Assembly (NCBI GenBank): GCA_025084515.1
Contig: JAJAGP010003156.1
Location: 18,831 to 82,830 of the forward strand
Length of the DNA stretch: 64,000 nt
Direction of reading: 5' to 3'
Source of the DNA: Ancistrus triradiatus
Taxonomy: Eukaryota > Chordata > Actinopteri > Siluriformes > Loricariidae
Both the position numbers and the translations under genes were made by a program. Shown here in pieces: positions 12,166-23,890 of this stretch. Each line of letters begins with the position of its first letter. The stretch's first letter is position 1. A model generated the notes under the pieces. It was not told where the DNA came from, ran no database searches, and saw only the letters and a program-made list of their open reading frames with translations.

Positions 12166-12265
12166 CGGCGCATCTGCAAGATGTGTCTATTACTTACTTA
12201 GAAAAGAAAAACAAACCGAGAAAATAATTAACTAATAAAACTAAATTCCTATTAGCCTGCTAACA

Positions 12266-12812
12266 TCATGTTCAGAAAGCATTCCTTTTAATGAATTAAC
12301 CAGATGATATCACATCGAGAAGGTGTGGTTTGAAGAGACGCCATTTTGAAGTGAGGTAAACTTTCTCGAGTGCCCACTAGTTGGCTTATACACACTTTAG
12401 GCCAAAATCCTACACACACTCCCCAGATTTTTCCTGCCCTGATGTAACTTTCAGGACATCAACAAAACTTACACCAGATACCTTTTAGAGCATGCTTAAC
12501 ACGATGGCGTGGTCAGAAAAATCAGGACCTGGTTTTAGGTCCTAACATTCACCCAGGACCTGACAACGTTGGTGTGTATTCTTATGGAAGTCCTGACTTT
12601 TCACAAAAACAAACGCGCAGACACACACACACACACACACACAAAATGTTTGTCTCACTGTATAAATACTTTCTGCTTATCTGTAATAAATCGGAAGAAC
12701 CTGAATCCTCTTGTGCGGACTCTGTCTTTCCCAAGAGCTTGTAATGAAAACCTGAGAGCTCACTCCTCAAGTCTTAGTCTTGATCCAACTAGAACGCTAT
12801 TATGAATCTACA
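12266..12812 (+). mobile_element. Possible LTR with promoter, polyadenylation signal and primer-binding-like site
   Basis: In order: a (CA)n run at 12617-12643, a TATA-like TATAAATA at 12661, AATAAA near 12686, and then an end in CA (GAATCTACA) followed by ATCTGGTGGAGAGTGCGGGC. TGGTGG just after a CA end resembles a retroelement primer-binding site. No gag follows. The upstream boundary is a guess, and no partner LTR was found. Confidence 0.35.
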
Positions 12813-14236
12813 ATCTGGTGGAGAGTGCGGGCACATGATTCAGGTAGGTGATTTTTCTTTGAAACGTCATTTATCTGTCACGTTGTCCGATTGTTTAATG
12901 TTCATGTTGTAATTGTATGTAATGGTTTACACGTTCCAGTGTGAATCCTAAAACTTGGAGAACAGTTTGGGAAAGGGCAAATTTCTTGCTCTACCATCCC
13001 GAAGCTGCAGATTAAAGGGGGATTCGGTCCTGCTCTACCGTTCCCAGGACGCAGTTTAAGGGGGATTTTTGTGTTGTCTAAGCTTCCTGTAGTAAGGACT
13101 TGATGACCCTTGTTTCTATGTCAGTCTTTTTAGCTTTTTACATTTGTGGTTGACGACTTATCCTTGGTGCTCTTGAATTTCTGCATTATTATGTGTGTGA
13201 AGGAAATGTGTTTCAGACAATTTAAAAATAAATGGGATTATGGGTTGCCAATATTGTTTTAGTACATTTTGCTGTCAATTAAGAACTATGCGATGGTGTT
13301 AGGAATTAATTTCCTAATAGGACTCGATCACGACCTTCTGTCCATTTGTGGAGAATCTTGACCTTACTGAGCTCAGGAGACGGCAGGACGCAGACACACT
13401 GTCGTTGTCAGGTTCTTAACTCATCTACTTTATTCTGACTGACAAAGGCAATATATACCCTCCTACAAGGTTTCTAAAAACAAATCCGCTTACTCAACTC
13501 CAAAAAAGAACAAGAATAGGAAATAGCCCCTTTTGGTTGCACCAGGTGGTTTTGTTGTAATAGCTCATTGTGGGGGTTTTTACCTAAACAGGCTAGCAGC
13601 AGTGCGGGTGTACATCAGTAACAAGCTGAACAGTAAACACACAGGCACATGCAATAAAATTAGAGAGAGAGAATACTGTTCAGGACTTTCATCCGATTAT
13701 TCTACTGTTACAGTACTGTTTGGGACAGATAATCTTATCCAAATGCTCTTTTGGACTATAGGTTCGTTCAAAGACCTTACATAGTCACACAGTCCTTTGA
13801 TGTTTAACGTTATTTCTTAGATCAAATTATTTGTGAATTTGGAGGAGTTGCTTTCAGGTTCTCATTTTCATTTTATTTTCATTTCATTTTCACCCACTCA
13901 AGCTATCCGGTCTTAGCACACACCTCTAGATCAGCGTATATCACAAATCTACTTTTGGAAGAGAATGGTCTGAAGTTTCCATTAGTGAGAAGTGCTCGTT
14001 CTCCATGTCACTACTGCTCTGAGATCAGAGCTGCACATCACAGCTCACCCATTGCTCTTCCCAAAATTACTGCATGGAACATATGATTATAGTTTTTGTC
14101 AGACCATGCTATTGTTACATTTTCTTTTCTTCTTACAGGTTGATTTAAACATTCATTAAAACATTTTTATAATTTATTTTTTAATGTAACATTGATGCAG
14201 CCTAAATAATCTAGAGGTCCTGGCCGTTCAGGAAGA
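12813..14236. other. Non-coding stretch
   Basis: Two short imperfect repeats of GGGGGATT with CTCTACC near 12990-13060 and AT-rich sequence otherwise. Short open frames show no family resemblance. TGTTAGGAATTAATTTCCTA at 13298 is a small inverted repeat of uncertain meaning. Confidence 0.45.
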
Positions 14237-14237
14237 C

Positions 14238-14661
14238 TGTGACACCGGCTTAGGGATAGGAGACACATAGGAGGAGTGGATCAGACCAAAGGTGGCATTT
14301 ATTAGGAAAAACTGGAAAACTAAGTGAACACGACGATCCAAAGACAGAAAACGGACAAGACGAGGAATACCCGAGCCGAATACGGAAAGATGAGAGACGG
14401 AATCGAGGATAGAGATGAATTGAAACCACGTAAGAGAAACAATAAGCTGGGATAGAAACAAGATGTGTGAAGCGATAAGTAGGGGCTTAGAAACGAGGTA
14501 GAAACCACGAGACTTAGCAATGAGCGTGTGGAGCAAGAAGGTATGAATAGTGGAGGAGAAAGGACTGGAAGATGAGAAACAAGTGCAGATGATAGAAAGT
14601 TAGAGAGAGATGACGTGGTAGAAGGTGGGCGTGGTGCACTGGTCTGACTGCAGGTGTGACA
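14238..14661. mobile_element. Possible solo LTR
   Basis: A 424-bp block starting TGTGACACCGG and ending GGTGTGACA, so its ends are short inverted repeats of TGTGACA/TGTCACA type. The purine-rich plus strand resembles gypsy-type LTRs read from the other side. The flanking pentamers (AAGAC, AGAAC) are not identical, so insertion is not proved. Confidence 0.4.
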
Positions 14662-16499
14662 AGAACATAAATGCAATGCTAATTGCCATTTTGGTGGTAA
14701 ATGTAACCCATTCATAAATGAATTTTGCAACAAAAAAAAGGCTGATGGTGCTGCTGCAGACCAGAATCAAAACAGTGCAGATGAAAATCATACTCTGCCG
14801 TGTCAGTAGCATCAGGGAGAAGTTCCTGGATGCAATCCAACTCAAGCAACGCCAGTAGAGAGGCCTGAAGGGTGAAGCCTCATTGAGGGTTATAAGTCAC
14901 GTTAACCAAGTTGCCTTAATTGTTACCCAACCAAATCTGTTGAATCGTGATTTGATGTTTGAACATTTCAATTAATTGTAGAGTGAATATTAAAGTACTG
15001 TTATCTATACTTCTCAGTAGTAGTGCCACCTCTGCCTATTCAGTTTTTTAAATGTGGCAGATTGGCCAGTGAGGAGGACTGGTTAGTCAATGACAGGTAA
15101 GTTCCCACAAAATAATTGGGACAACCTAAAGCAGGCACAGCTGCAAAACTGGCCACAGCACAACGTGGGACAAATGCTGAACATCACCGAGAGGAAGGAA
15201 GGTGTGATTTGCTATTAGTGTCAAAGGAAATTTTTTCTGGTGGTGAAGGGGAGAGAGCTGGTCTTTCAAAAAACCTTATTACTGAGCAGTACCCAACAAC
15301 ATTGGTACAAAATAAACCCTTAGAGGGACATCATGTCATGATCTATACAGACTGATGATATGCCTTTGGCACTGTTCACAATGTTTGCATATTTAGACTA
15401 AAAGGGGGTCAAAATGTCTGATAAACTAACTGTTACAGTCTAGCTTATTTCCAGTCTTATTTCAGTATATTTCTTCAAAGTCAGATTATATACTATGTTT
15501 GCAAAAATTATGAAATGAGTCTGATTTGTGCCCCTGACCTTGCGGGCACTGCTTAAATTGTGGCTTGCAATTCCTTGGAACACTCCAAGGAGGGAGTGTT
15601 AAGGCAGATTGAGGACAAAACTTTATAAAACTTTTGTACAGCTGATGTGAGAAAATCTAATATAACTATTCTAGATTAATGTATAATCTTTATAAGAGAA
15701 AATCTTAGTGTAGTAAAAAATGTAAATTAAAATAAAAAACACATGATGTACTGGTTCAACCAGAAGGTTACAAATCGGTCACACTTTTTGCCAGCTTCAG
15801 CATTTCGGTAATGATATCTGTTGACCAAAGGTGGTGTCTGGTGACATTTGCTTCCAGTGTTACTCAGAAATTGTGTTAATATCTTAACATTTAATGGAAA
15901 TTCCATTTCCCATACCACCTATAAAGTTAAGGAATTGTTGAGAACTAACAGAACTCTTAGAGAGACTGACTAAAGTTGGAAATAAATAAATAAATAAACA
16001 GACCCTGGGTATCTTTATTGCTCATGGTCTTACGTGAGTCAAGAATGACTCCAGAATAAGATTACCAAAATGTTATTTGGACAACCTTTTCTTGGTTACG
16101 GGGTAACCCGGATATATGTTCCACAGGTGACTTAGATGTTGCCGTTGGCAACTACACTGCGGTGTTAATTGACAAATTGAACAATATCAATGGTAATGTG
16201 TCTCTCTCTTTCCTTCAGATAACCCTTTTCACAAATTTGTTCTTGGGGATTTTGTTCTGGTGGGGTTGTTGAATCCTCGCCGTGACCTGCTTCGGCAACA
16301 CAGGAGCCACTGAGGGCGGAGACTAATGTGTCAGTCCAAATTGAGACTCTACATCTAGACATTTAACGTCTAAGCATGCTGTTGTGTCCGCCTTTCTTGT
16401 TGGCTTTCAGTGTGTAGGTATACTGGTAGACCTGCCTCGCCAAGGACCTAGGCAAAGTAGAGCTCGGAGGCTTGAGGTAACTGGTATTGCTTAGTGCAT
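14662..16499. other. Non-coding stretch
   Basis: A frame at 15116-15355 (QPKAGTAAKLATAQRGTNAE) shows no known domain. The inverted pair CCTTGGAACACTCCAAGG near 15571-15588 and an (AAAT)n run at 15978-15998 are the only structures noted. No supported gene. Confidence 0.45.
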
Positions 16500-17320
16500 C
16501 AGAGTAGGGCAAGGTTCCGCTCGCTCGCTCCCCTCGTCCACATTCACATACCTCCATCCGCCCTCGCCGGCTTTGACTCGATCGCCTAGCAATTCGAGCT
16601 CCCCATTCTCCCTTACCGTCACCGCCTCCCTATTGGGCTTGTCAGCCCCCTAGCATGCGGGGATTTAGTCTCTTTGCTTACACTTGCACTTTGTTTTTTT
16701 TTCTTGAGGAACACTGTGCTGCTGTTCAACCTCATTCCTCAATTCCACGTCCTTGCTGTGTTGCGCCTGTGCTTTAGTTGCGGCATGCTTTGCGTGCATC
16801 TGGGAATCCCCGAAGCTGACGTAATAGCTCTCACCCCTTCTCTCTCTCTCGCCGAGTTGCGCTCTTCTTTGCTCGCCACACGCACAGCTCCTTTTTAGTG
16901 GGAGAACTTTCTTTTCTGCCTTTGCTCTCCATCATGCATTTATAGTGCTGTTGGTGGCTCCCCCCCCCCTTGTGTATTTATATAAATCCTGTTTTTCAGT
17001 CCGTTCTGTGTGGTGCTTTTGTTTGTTGTTTGTAACCTTTTTTGCCCTGTATTATCTTGCTTGGCTGTGTGGCATGAGCGTAGTGCTCCGGACCTTAACG
17101 CGAGTGATCAGGGTTTGAGCCCCAGCTGCCAGCCTCATAGGAGTGCAGCTTTATTTTCATTTGGTCATGTGTGCAAATGTGATTCCCTACACTCACTTGC
17201 TTGCTTTTTTAAATTTTATTTTATTCTTGGTTCGACCATCACATCAGGAGCTTACTGCGATTGGGTCCTAAAACCCTTTTTTATTTTACAGGTTTGCCCG
17301 TTTTTTGGCGAACCGTAATA
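16500..17320 (-). mobile_element. LTR of the TGTTACGG family, minus orientation
   Basis: Read on the minus strand from 17320 the block starts TATTACGGTTCGCC and has GGACCCAATCGCAGTAAGCT, matching the start of the LTR at 28172 (TGTTACGGTTCGCC, GGACCCAAATGCAGTTAGCT). CT/GA-rich blocks follow in the same order. The far boundary near 16500 is approximate and no target duplication was found. Confidence 0.6.
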
Positions 17321-17780
17321 GGTTCCAGTAAGTATATGACCAGAGGATTAATTGTACATAGGGATAGCATATAGAAAGTAAGGTGCTCACCTGATTTTTG
17401 CAGTTTTGTTTAGTTTGTTTCTAATATATTACTGTTTTAAGCTACCTTTCTGTTTGTGTATGTAACTTCTGCTACATATAACTTTTAGAACAGATTTGAC
17501 ACGTTTGACTTTTAGAACGGACTGTTCTTTTGGCAGTAACAATGTTTCTCTCACACTCGAATGCTACATACCCATTTCATGACCAATCTCTACGAATAGC
17601 ATTATGAGAGTGTGTTCAAAGTGTCCGTGTATGTGCGCAAAGTGCACAGAGTGTAAATGAAAGTAGTCTCTTGGGATGAGTGTCTACGTAACAAATAAGT
17701 TGCTGTCTAAAATGACTGAGCATATGCGCAAAATATGCACATTGTCTGGCATGCTAGGAGGGTATGAGAAGTTATATCAG
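17321..17780. other. Non-coding stretch
   Basis: AT-rich, no recognised element; near-repeats of ACTTTTAGAAC at 17480-17520. Confidence 0.4.
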
Positions 17781-18403
17781 TCAGTTTGCTGTTCTGGAGG
17801 CCACAGCTCTAGGGAAAAAGCTGTTTCTCAGTCTGTTTGTGTGAGCGCAGATAGCCCTGTACCTCTTTCCAGATGGTAGCAGGTCAAACAAGTGGTGTGT
17901 TGCGTCACTGCTGATGCTGCTAGCCTTCATCTGTAATCGGCTGGCATAGATGCTGTCCAGATTGGGAAGGTCAGTCCCAATGATACATTCTGCCGCTCTG
18001 ACCGTGCGATCCAGATCCTTCCCCTCTGAGACTGTGCAGCTGGAGTACCACACGATCATGCAGTGGGAAAGGATGCTCTCAATGGTGCTGCAGTAGAAGT
18101 TCACCAGGAGTTTTTGAGGGAGTTGAACCTGTTTCAGCTTCCTCAGGAAATATAGTCTCTGTTGTGCCCTCATACATAGGTATGAGGTGTTAGGAGACCA
18201 AGTCAGGTGCTACGTGACTCCAAGGAACTTCACACTCTCCACACATTCCACTTCTACTCCAGAGATGTAGAGGGGGAGGTGGTGGTCTGACTTTTTTGTT
18301 CTCCTAAAATCCATATTGATCTCCTTTGTCTTGGAGGTGTTAAGCATCAAGTTGTTGCACCATTAACCAAGACATTTCACCTCATCCCTATAGGCACTTT
18401 CAT
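17781..18403 (-). mobile_element. Jockey/CR1-type LINE copy C, 3' part
   Basis: A minus-strand frame at 17781-18173 reads RAQQRLYFLRKLKQVQLPQK, VNFYCSTIESILSHC and HLFDLLPSGKRYRAICAHTN, the C-terminal tail of the same LINE type as A and B. Upstream sequence to 18403 encodes the FRR/LGVTW-type region with frameshifts. An L2 copy interrupts it at 18404. Confidence 0.85.
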
Positions 18404-19498
18404 GTCAAGTCAAGTCAAGTCAAGTCAGATCTATTTATATAGCGCTTTTTACAATGGAGCATTGTCTCAAAGCAACTTTACAAGTTTAAATTAGCTCCTA
18501 ATATCTACATCCAATCCCAAATTGAGCAAGCATAGGGCGACAGTGGCAAGGAAAAACTCCCTAAGTGTTATGAGGAAGACACCTTGGGAGGACCAAGACT
18601 CAAAAAGGGACCCAACCTCCTTGGGGCGGCGTAGATGATAATCTAAGAACGAAACTAAAGTCATGGAGTCATAGTAAAAATAAAATGTGAAATATGCACA
18701 TCGGCATTAAGTGGCCTGGGTATGATGGGCTGGAGCTGATGATGGAAGCAGCTTGAGTGAAGCTGCAGCGGATGAACATCATGGTGTGTGGCTGGAACTG
18801 GTACCAGAACACAGCTCAGAGAGAAAACAGAAAATGTAATTAGTTATTGATTAAGAGCACAGTGTCTATTAACAATCACAGATGCCATGTGTAGCATGAG
18901 ACCCCAGCAGCATTAGCTATAGCAGCATAGCTAGAAAGAGGAGAACTGGTAGGTAACACAGCCAAGAGGGATCACATGAGACATCAGCAACCCCACGTCT
19001 CTGATCACCATAAGACTCTTGACTATGAACCCCCAGCTCTGCAATTAGTCTAAGGCAAGGATGCACGAGTCAAGATCAAGAGGACCAAAGCCCAGTTCAG
19101 CAAGACCGCACACTCAACACTCCCGGCTAACGGACAAGGCAGGTAGGCCAGACATGACTCCAGACTCCGGCCCCAGTGACCCAAGCCATGCATCCCAGTC
19201 TAAATCTAGTCAAAAAGCCTGCACAAATAGGTATGTCATTAGCCTAGACTTAAAATGTTGGAGAGAGTGTCTGAATCTCGAACGAAAGTGGGAAGTTTAT
19301 TCCATAGTTGGGGGGCCATGTATGAGAAAGCCTTTCCCCCTGCTGTGACTTTTTTAATTCTAGGAACTAAAAGAAGTACATTTGCGAACGAAGTAGACGA
19401 GTTTGATTGTAAAATTCTAAGAGTTCACTCAGATAATGTCGGGCCAGGCCATGTAGAGCTTTATATGTTATAAGAAGTATTTTGTAATCAATGCAGAA
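18404..19498 (-). mobile_element. 5'-truncated L2 LINE copy
   Basis: The minus strand from 19498 encodes a degenerate L2 C-terminus (ITYKALHGLA-like, then GKAFSYMAPQLWNKLP-like), then a long 3' UTR with TATATAGCGCTTTTTACAATGG on the plus strand, ending in tandem TTGAC units. The direct repeat TTTCAT flanks it (18398-18403, 19499-19504). It splits LINE C. Confidence 0.85.
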
Positions 19499-20165
19499 TT
19501 TCATCACCATTTGAAATGAGTTCAACTACTGTGGTATCGTCTGCAAATTTGATATTGCTGTTGGAGATGTGAATTGGGATGCAGTCGCGAGTGAACAGGG
19601 TGAAAAGCATGGGGCTCAGCACACAGCCCTGTGGGGTCCCAGTGTTCAGGATAAGAGTGGAAGAGGTGTAGTTCCAATCTTGACACACTGTGACCTATCC
19701 ATGAGGAAGTCCATAACCCAAGAGGAGACAGAGCTGTCCAGGCCCAAGCTCCCCAGTTTTTTGACCAGTTTGTGAGGAATCATGGTTTAAAAGCAGAGCT
19801 AAAGTCCATGAATAACATCCTCACATATGTGTTTGGTTGTTCCAGGTGTGTCAATACCTTGCTCTGTAAACAAACTGGAGCTGGTCTAGGTCCGAGAGGA
19901 TGTTGACTCTGATGTGTGAAAGAATCAGTCTCTCGAAGCACTTCATGACTATCGGTGTTAATGCCTCTGGTCAACAGTCATTGAGGCATTTCATGGCAGA
20001 TTTTTTAGGGATCGGGATGATTGTAGAGGTTTGAAAGCACTTTGGAACAGCAGCATGACTTAGCGAGAGGTCTGCACAGACCTTTAGTGTCCTTCCACAA
20101 ACTCCATCAGGACCGGCTGCTTTGTTGTCATCCACTCTCTGCAGTGTGGCTCTCACCTGATGACG
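19499..20165 (-). mobile_element. LINE copy C, reverse transcriptase core
   Basis: Minus-strand pieces read DDNKAAGPDGVCGRTLKVCA (19971-20156), MLFMDFSSAFKP near 19800, and NTGTPQGCVLSPMLFTLFTR with IKFADDTTVVEL (19488-19688). These are the RT blocks including the FADD box. Frameshifts are frequent, so the copy is dead. Confidence 0.87.
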
Positions 20166-20253
20166 TTTTTAAATCAGTTTCTGGTTCCAAGCAGGTGGTG
20201 CTTTGTAATGAGCTCTCCAGTTTTGGTTATCAAACCAAGAAAATAACTGGTTT

Positions 20254-20801
20254 TGTTACGGAAAACCGGCGAATCGAGAAAACAAAAGTAAAAGGGGTGT
20301 ATTACACAACTGCAGTTAACTCCAGATGGAAAAGATGAACCAAAGATAAATAAATGAAAAGAAACTAAATAAGAGAAAAGAAAAGGTGCAGGGGATTGAG
20401 CCCTGGGCTGTGGCATGGTGGCTCACGCACTTAACGCTATTTGCCACTCAGCTACAGAAGCCAAAAGTAACAAAGGAAGCCTTTAAAGGTATTAAAGGAA
20501 GGTATTAAATATCGTGCAGCATTAGACTAAAGGGGGATCCTACCAGTTTCCCTGTGATGGTGCGACAAGGCATCCAGGTGAAAGGTGAGCGAATGCAAGG
20601 CCGTGTGAGGGCTGGTGAGCGATGAGAATACGACACTTGTCTGGGCTTAAAGGTGCGCTTAAATAGCCTGGCCAACAGGTGTCGCCACCTGTGCGCATGG
20701 TGCCAAACGAGTGGCTGGCGCGCACGTGATCGCGTCAAGCCTGCCCAAGCCAAACACCAAGTTGACGCTACCCCCTAGCGTCGGAAGCGTGACTCCTAAT
20801 A
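20254..20801 (+). mobile_element. Solo LTR with 5-bp target duplication, inside LINE C
   Basis: A 548-bp block starting TGTTACGGAAAACC and ending GACTCCTAATA, flanked by GGTTT on both sides (20249-20253 and 20802-20806). It shares GCAGTTAACTCCAGATGG with the LTR at 59311 and a CTAGCGTC tail motif. A 5-bp duplication is what gypsy integrases leave. Confidence 0.75.
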
Positions 20802-20829
20802 GGTTTAGCACATCTGTAAGATTAATGTT

Positions 20830-21060
20830 ATCACTGACCTGCAGAGTGCTGGTCTTTTAGTCCGTCAGTGCTTTAATTCCATTCCACATGCTGCGGGGGT
20901 TGTTGTTTTCGAAGCGTTCCTCAATACGCTGTTTGTGTCTGTGTTTGGCCTTACTGATGCCTCTTTTGAGCTGCTGAATAAGCCTGCTTGTCTCCTGACC
21001 TGAAGGCCGCATCTCCAGTCCTGACCAGAGCCTGGACGTTATGTGGGGGACAAACAAAGG
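20830..21060 (-). mobile_element. LINE copy C, region before the reverse transcriptase
   Basis: The minus-strand frame 20857-21057 reads RLIQQLKRGISKAKHRHKQR and NNPRSMWNGIKALTD, equal in position to the Lys/Arg-rich linker before the RT in LINE A (KRGIIKAKRKYQQRIQEHY). The 5' portion is missing. Confidence 0.82.
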
Positions 21061-21250
21061 AGTACTAGCTACTTAGAATATGACAGGCACATATACTCAC
21101 AAATGGCATTTGCAGCTCGTTACAAATAAATAGTGGAAAATCATACTCACAAACACGAGTAACTTACACAAAAAGTCTCTAAACACATCAACTGAACTAA
21201 AACTCTAGTCTAAATGTGAGCTATCAAACACACAACCAGTAAGGTAGATA

Positions 21251-21252
<2 letters not shown>

Positions 21253-21297
<45 letters not shown>
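21253..21297. repeat. (CA)n microsatellite
   Basis: About 22 uninterrupted CA units, likely length-variable. Confidence 0.95.
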
Positions 21298-21298
<1 letters not shown>

Positions 21299-21539
21299 TG
21301 ATGAACTTTTGCTCTTACACCCTAACTCCTGCCTCTGCTTGTGAGTTGATTGATTGACAGTGTTGATTGGCTATTAAGATGACCAGCTGTTTACAGCTGC
21401 AATGTCTGTCCTTTTATAATTTATTCGCTGGGTCGCTTTTTTTGGTTTTACGTATCAACGTTCTGCTTTTACACACGGTTTTATTTCTCCAGTTGTTTTT
21501 TCAGACCATTGTATGGTGCAGTGCTCAGTAAGAAAATGT

Positions 21540-22020
21540 ACACAAAACGTAAAGCCACAGAGTGTCTAAAACACTGCTCAAAGCTTTCTCAAAGCTGTAT
21601 GAGAACGAGTGGGTAGAGGCACAAGAGGTGGAAGAGAGGCTCTTCCACAACCACTACCAGCTTTCATGGGAGTCTGCTGTGTTGATGGATGTTGAGCTAT
21701 TCCTGGAGGAGCTCCAAGGTATTGATGTTTGAATTCTCAAAGTATTTTGGTCAGTCTTCGGTCAGGACATGCTAGATGTTCTACATAGCAGCACAAGGGA
21801 AGGGAAGCTTTTCTTGAGCTCTCGGACCCAAGAAGGGTGACTTCACTGGTCTGAAGAACTGGCGGACCGTTTGACAGTTATGCACAAACTGTAATCTGCT
21901 CTTAGAAATGTTAGCCTTGACATTAGCCTCTATCAGGTGGTTCACGTTGCCTAGAAGTGCTGTGTTCCTGGAAAGCCAATTTTTGATAATATCTGTGCAA
22001 AAGGCCATAGTTTTAGCAAT
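21540..22020 (+). mobile_element. Tx1/L1-type LINE fragment
   Basis: Plus-strand pieces give LFHNHYQLSWESAVLMDVEL, then FWSVFGQDMLDVL, and after a frameshift REGKLFLSSRTQEGDFTGLK plus NWRTV, ending CVPGKPIFDNI. The order matches the RT region of Tx1/L1 elements (KKGDLT..KNWRPV, then CVPGRSIFDNI). It is a short, decayed internal fragment. Confidence 0.7.
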
Positions 22021-22129
22021 GGGATAATGGCCGTATATAATTATTTCTCAGTCTCTGTATTAGAATACAACCATCAAATCACAGGACATTTGTGTGCAGT
22101 ATTAAAAACTGTAAAATAAGATCAAGAAA

Positions 22130-22300
22130 ATGCAGCTTCTATAGGCTACAGTGGCAGGTATTTAGTGTGTTTTCCCATTACACTTCCCATTACACAGCAG
22201 CATCTGGCAGTTTCATCGGAATGCCAAGTTGAAGCTTGATCAGTGATGGGTTTTTTTTATAAGGGTAGCAGCCAAGAAGCTAATTTGTTGTAAGGGAAAC
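22130..22300 (-). mobile_element. Fragment of a Tc1-type MITE
   Basis: The reverse complement (CTGCTACCC, then GATCAAGCTTCAACTTGGCA, then CTGCCACTGTAGCCTATAGA) parallels the interior of the MITE at 25104-25604. No ends remain. Confidence 0.6.
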
Positions 22301-22717
22301 AGGGTGAAAGATGTGATAAAGTTCATAAAGACTGGAATAAAGATCAGTGGAAAAGAGTATTATGGAGTAACGAATCCAAGTTTTTTTGGAACAGTTGTTG
22401 CCCGTGTTATACTGTATATACTCATTATAAAGACTGGTCACATTTTCCTAGACCAGAAAGCTTTTTACCTGGTTTCAACCCAGGTTTCATAGCCATGATC
22501 AATGTTTTGTGCAGTAACATTGAGAATGTACTTAAAGTTAACAGTGGTTTATGTACTAATTTTAAAGTTCACAGAGGTATCAAACAGTGTGTGGCATGTT
22601 GTACTCTTTAGCCATTGTGGAAACTGAGAGACTGCATTTCCGGTTTGGTTGTGCCCACCTGTTGTACTTCCTCTGTGTGTTTTGATGTATGCAGATGACC
22701 TTGTTGCCCCCAAACAT

Positions 22718-22914
22718 TTACATTTTACATTTATGTCATTTAGCAGACACCCTTATCCAGAGCGACTTACAACTTACACAGTCTTACAATCCAAACATTT
22801 GTGGGTTAAGGGATTTGCTCAAGGACCCAACAGTGGCAGCTTAGTAGAGGTGGGATTTGAACCCTGGACCTTCTGCTCCAGAGTCCAGTACCTTAACCAC
22901 TAGGCTACCACAGT
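22718..22914 (-). mobile_element. tRNA-derived SINE
   Basis: A minus-strand SINE with a B-box-like GGTTCAAATCC (as GGATTTGAACC at 22853-22863) and the V-type core CATTTAGCAGACACCCTTATCC. The 9-bp direct repeat CCCAAACAT flanks it (22709-22717, 22915-22923). Confidence 0.88.
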
Positions 22915-22923
22915 CCCAAACAT

Positions 22924-23070
22924 GCATTATTAGTTTAAATTGTCAATAGTTTTTTAATTTATTCTCTCATATTCATCTTTGCTGTCTGTCTCCATATTCA
23001 CAATATAATAACATTTGACACACTAGAACCTGGGGGGAGGTGCTGCTGCCCCATAATGTTCCTGAAACCT
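22924..23070. repeat. Dispersed repeat, partner of 52346-52500
   Basis: This stretch (GCATTATTAGTTTAAATTG to GGTGCTGCTGCCCC) is a diverged copy of the sequence around the MITE at 51392-52345. It preserves that MITE's unoccupied insertion site at 22936-22938. The family is not identified. Confidence 0.65.
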
Positions 23071-23109
23071 AAAACAAAGTAACCATACAGTTGGCCTACT
23101 GAAAATGCT

Positions 23110-23890
23110 AATTAAAGAGTTTAATTATTCTTGCGGGACCCGAGCTTCAAACCCCAGGTCGTTAGTGTCGCCGGCAAACATAAGCTCGACTTGCCACACA
23201 GCCAGACACTAGGGCCCTGGGGAACGAGGAGGAGAAGAACGGCAGACTCAAGAGCTGTCTAAAGCAGACTCAAAACAAGGTCTAAGCCGTTATAACAATG
23301 AAAAGGAAAATAAGAGAGGGGAAGAGACGGGGGATTAACAAAATAAAGTGCGGAGCGCAAACAGCGGTCCGCGCATGCGCAGGTCGGGCACGAGTGCTAT
23401 AAAGTCGAGCTCTGCTTCCAAGAGCTTCGGCAGCGCTGAGGAATCCTGAGGTGCGCAAGGAGTGTGCGTGCGTAGCACTGCGACGCGATGGAGATTTGCG
23501 AGGCTGATAAAAAAGACAGCACAGCAAACCTCTCAAAACATGCAAGGGGGAAAACTATTCCTGCACTATTTCTAAGCCCTAGATTACCTCCGGTCTTCTG
23601 ATCCATACCCAATCGATCTCCTAATGCAATACCGGCCTACCACTAAGCCTAACCGGGCCAGAAAACAATACCACCTACAAACACCCACAGTAGCGATAAA
23701 GCAGCCAGGTCATGGAATGCAGCGACAACCTGCCAAGACTCAGGAACATTCTTATATACCTGAGTAAGCAGGTGTTGCTCATTAGTGACCATAACGCGGT
23801 CTAATCCAGAGCATACGAAAGCAAACAAAAACAGAGTCAACGCTGACCTCTAGCGTCCAAAAGACAGAAGTCAGCGTGACCTGTAACACA
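23110..23890 (+). mobile_element. LTR-like block, 3' part of the TGTTACGG family
   Basis: The end reads GCTGACCTCTAGCGTCC and GTGACCTGTAACA, matching the ends of the LTRs at 28172 and 59311 (TGACCTCTAGCGTC, CTGTGACA). CAGGTGTTGCTCATTAGTGA near 23770 also has counterparts there. The 5' end is unclear. Confidence 0.55.

Noticed and set aside
12617..12643. Regulatory (CA)n element.
   Set aside because: A short microsatellite; (CA)n runs also occur at 21253 and 59519 with no sign of function.
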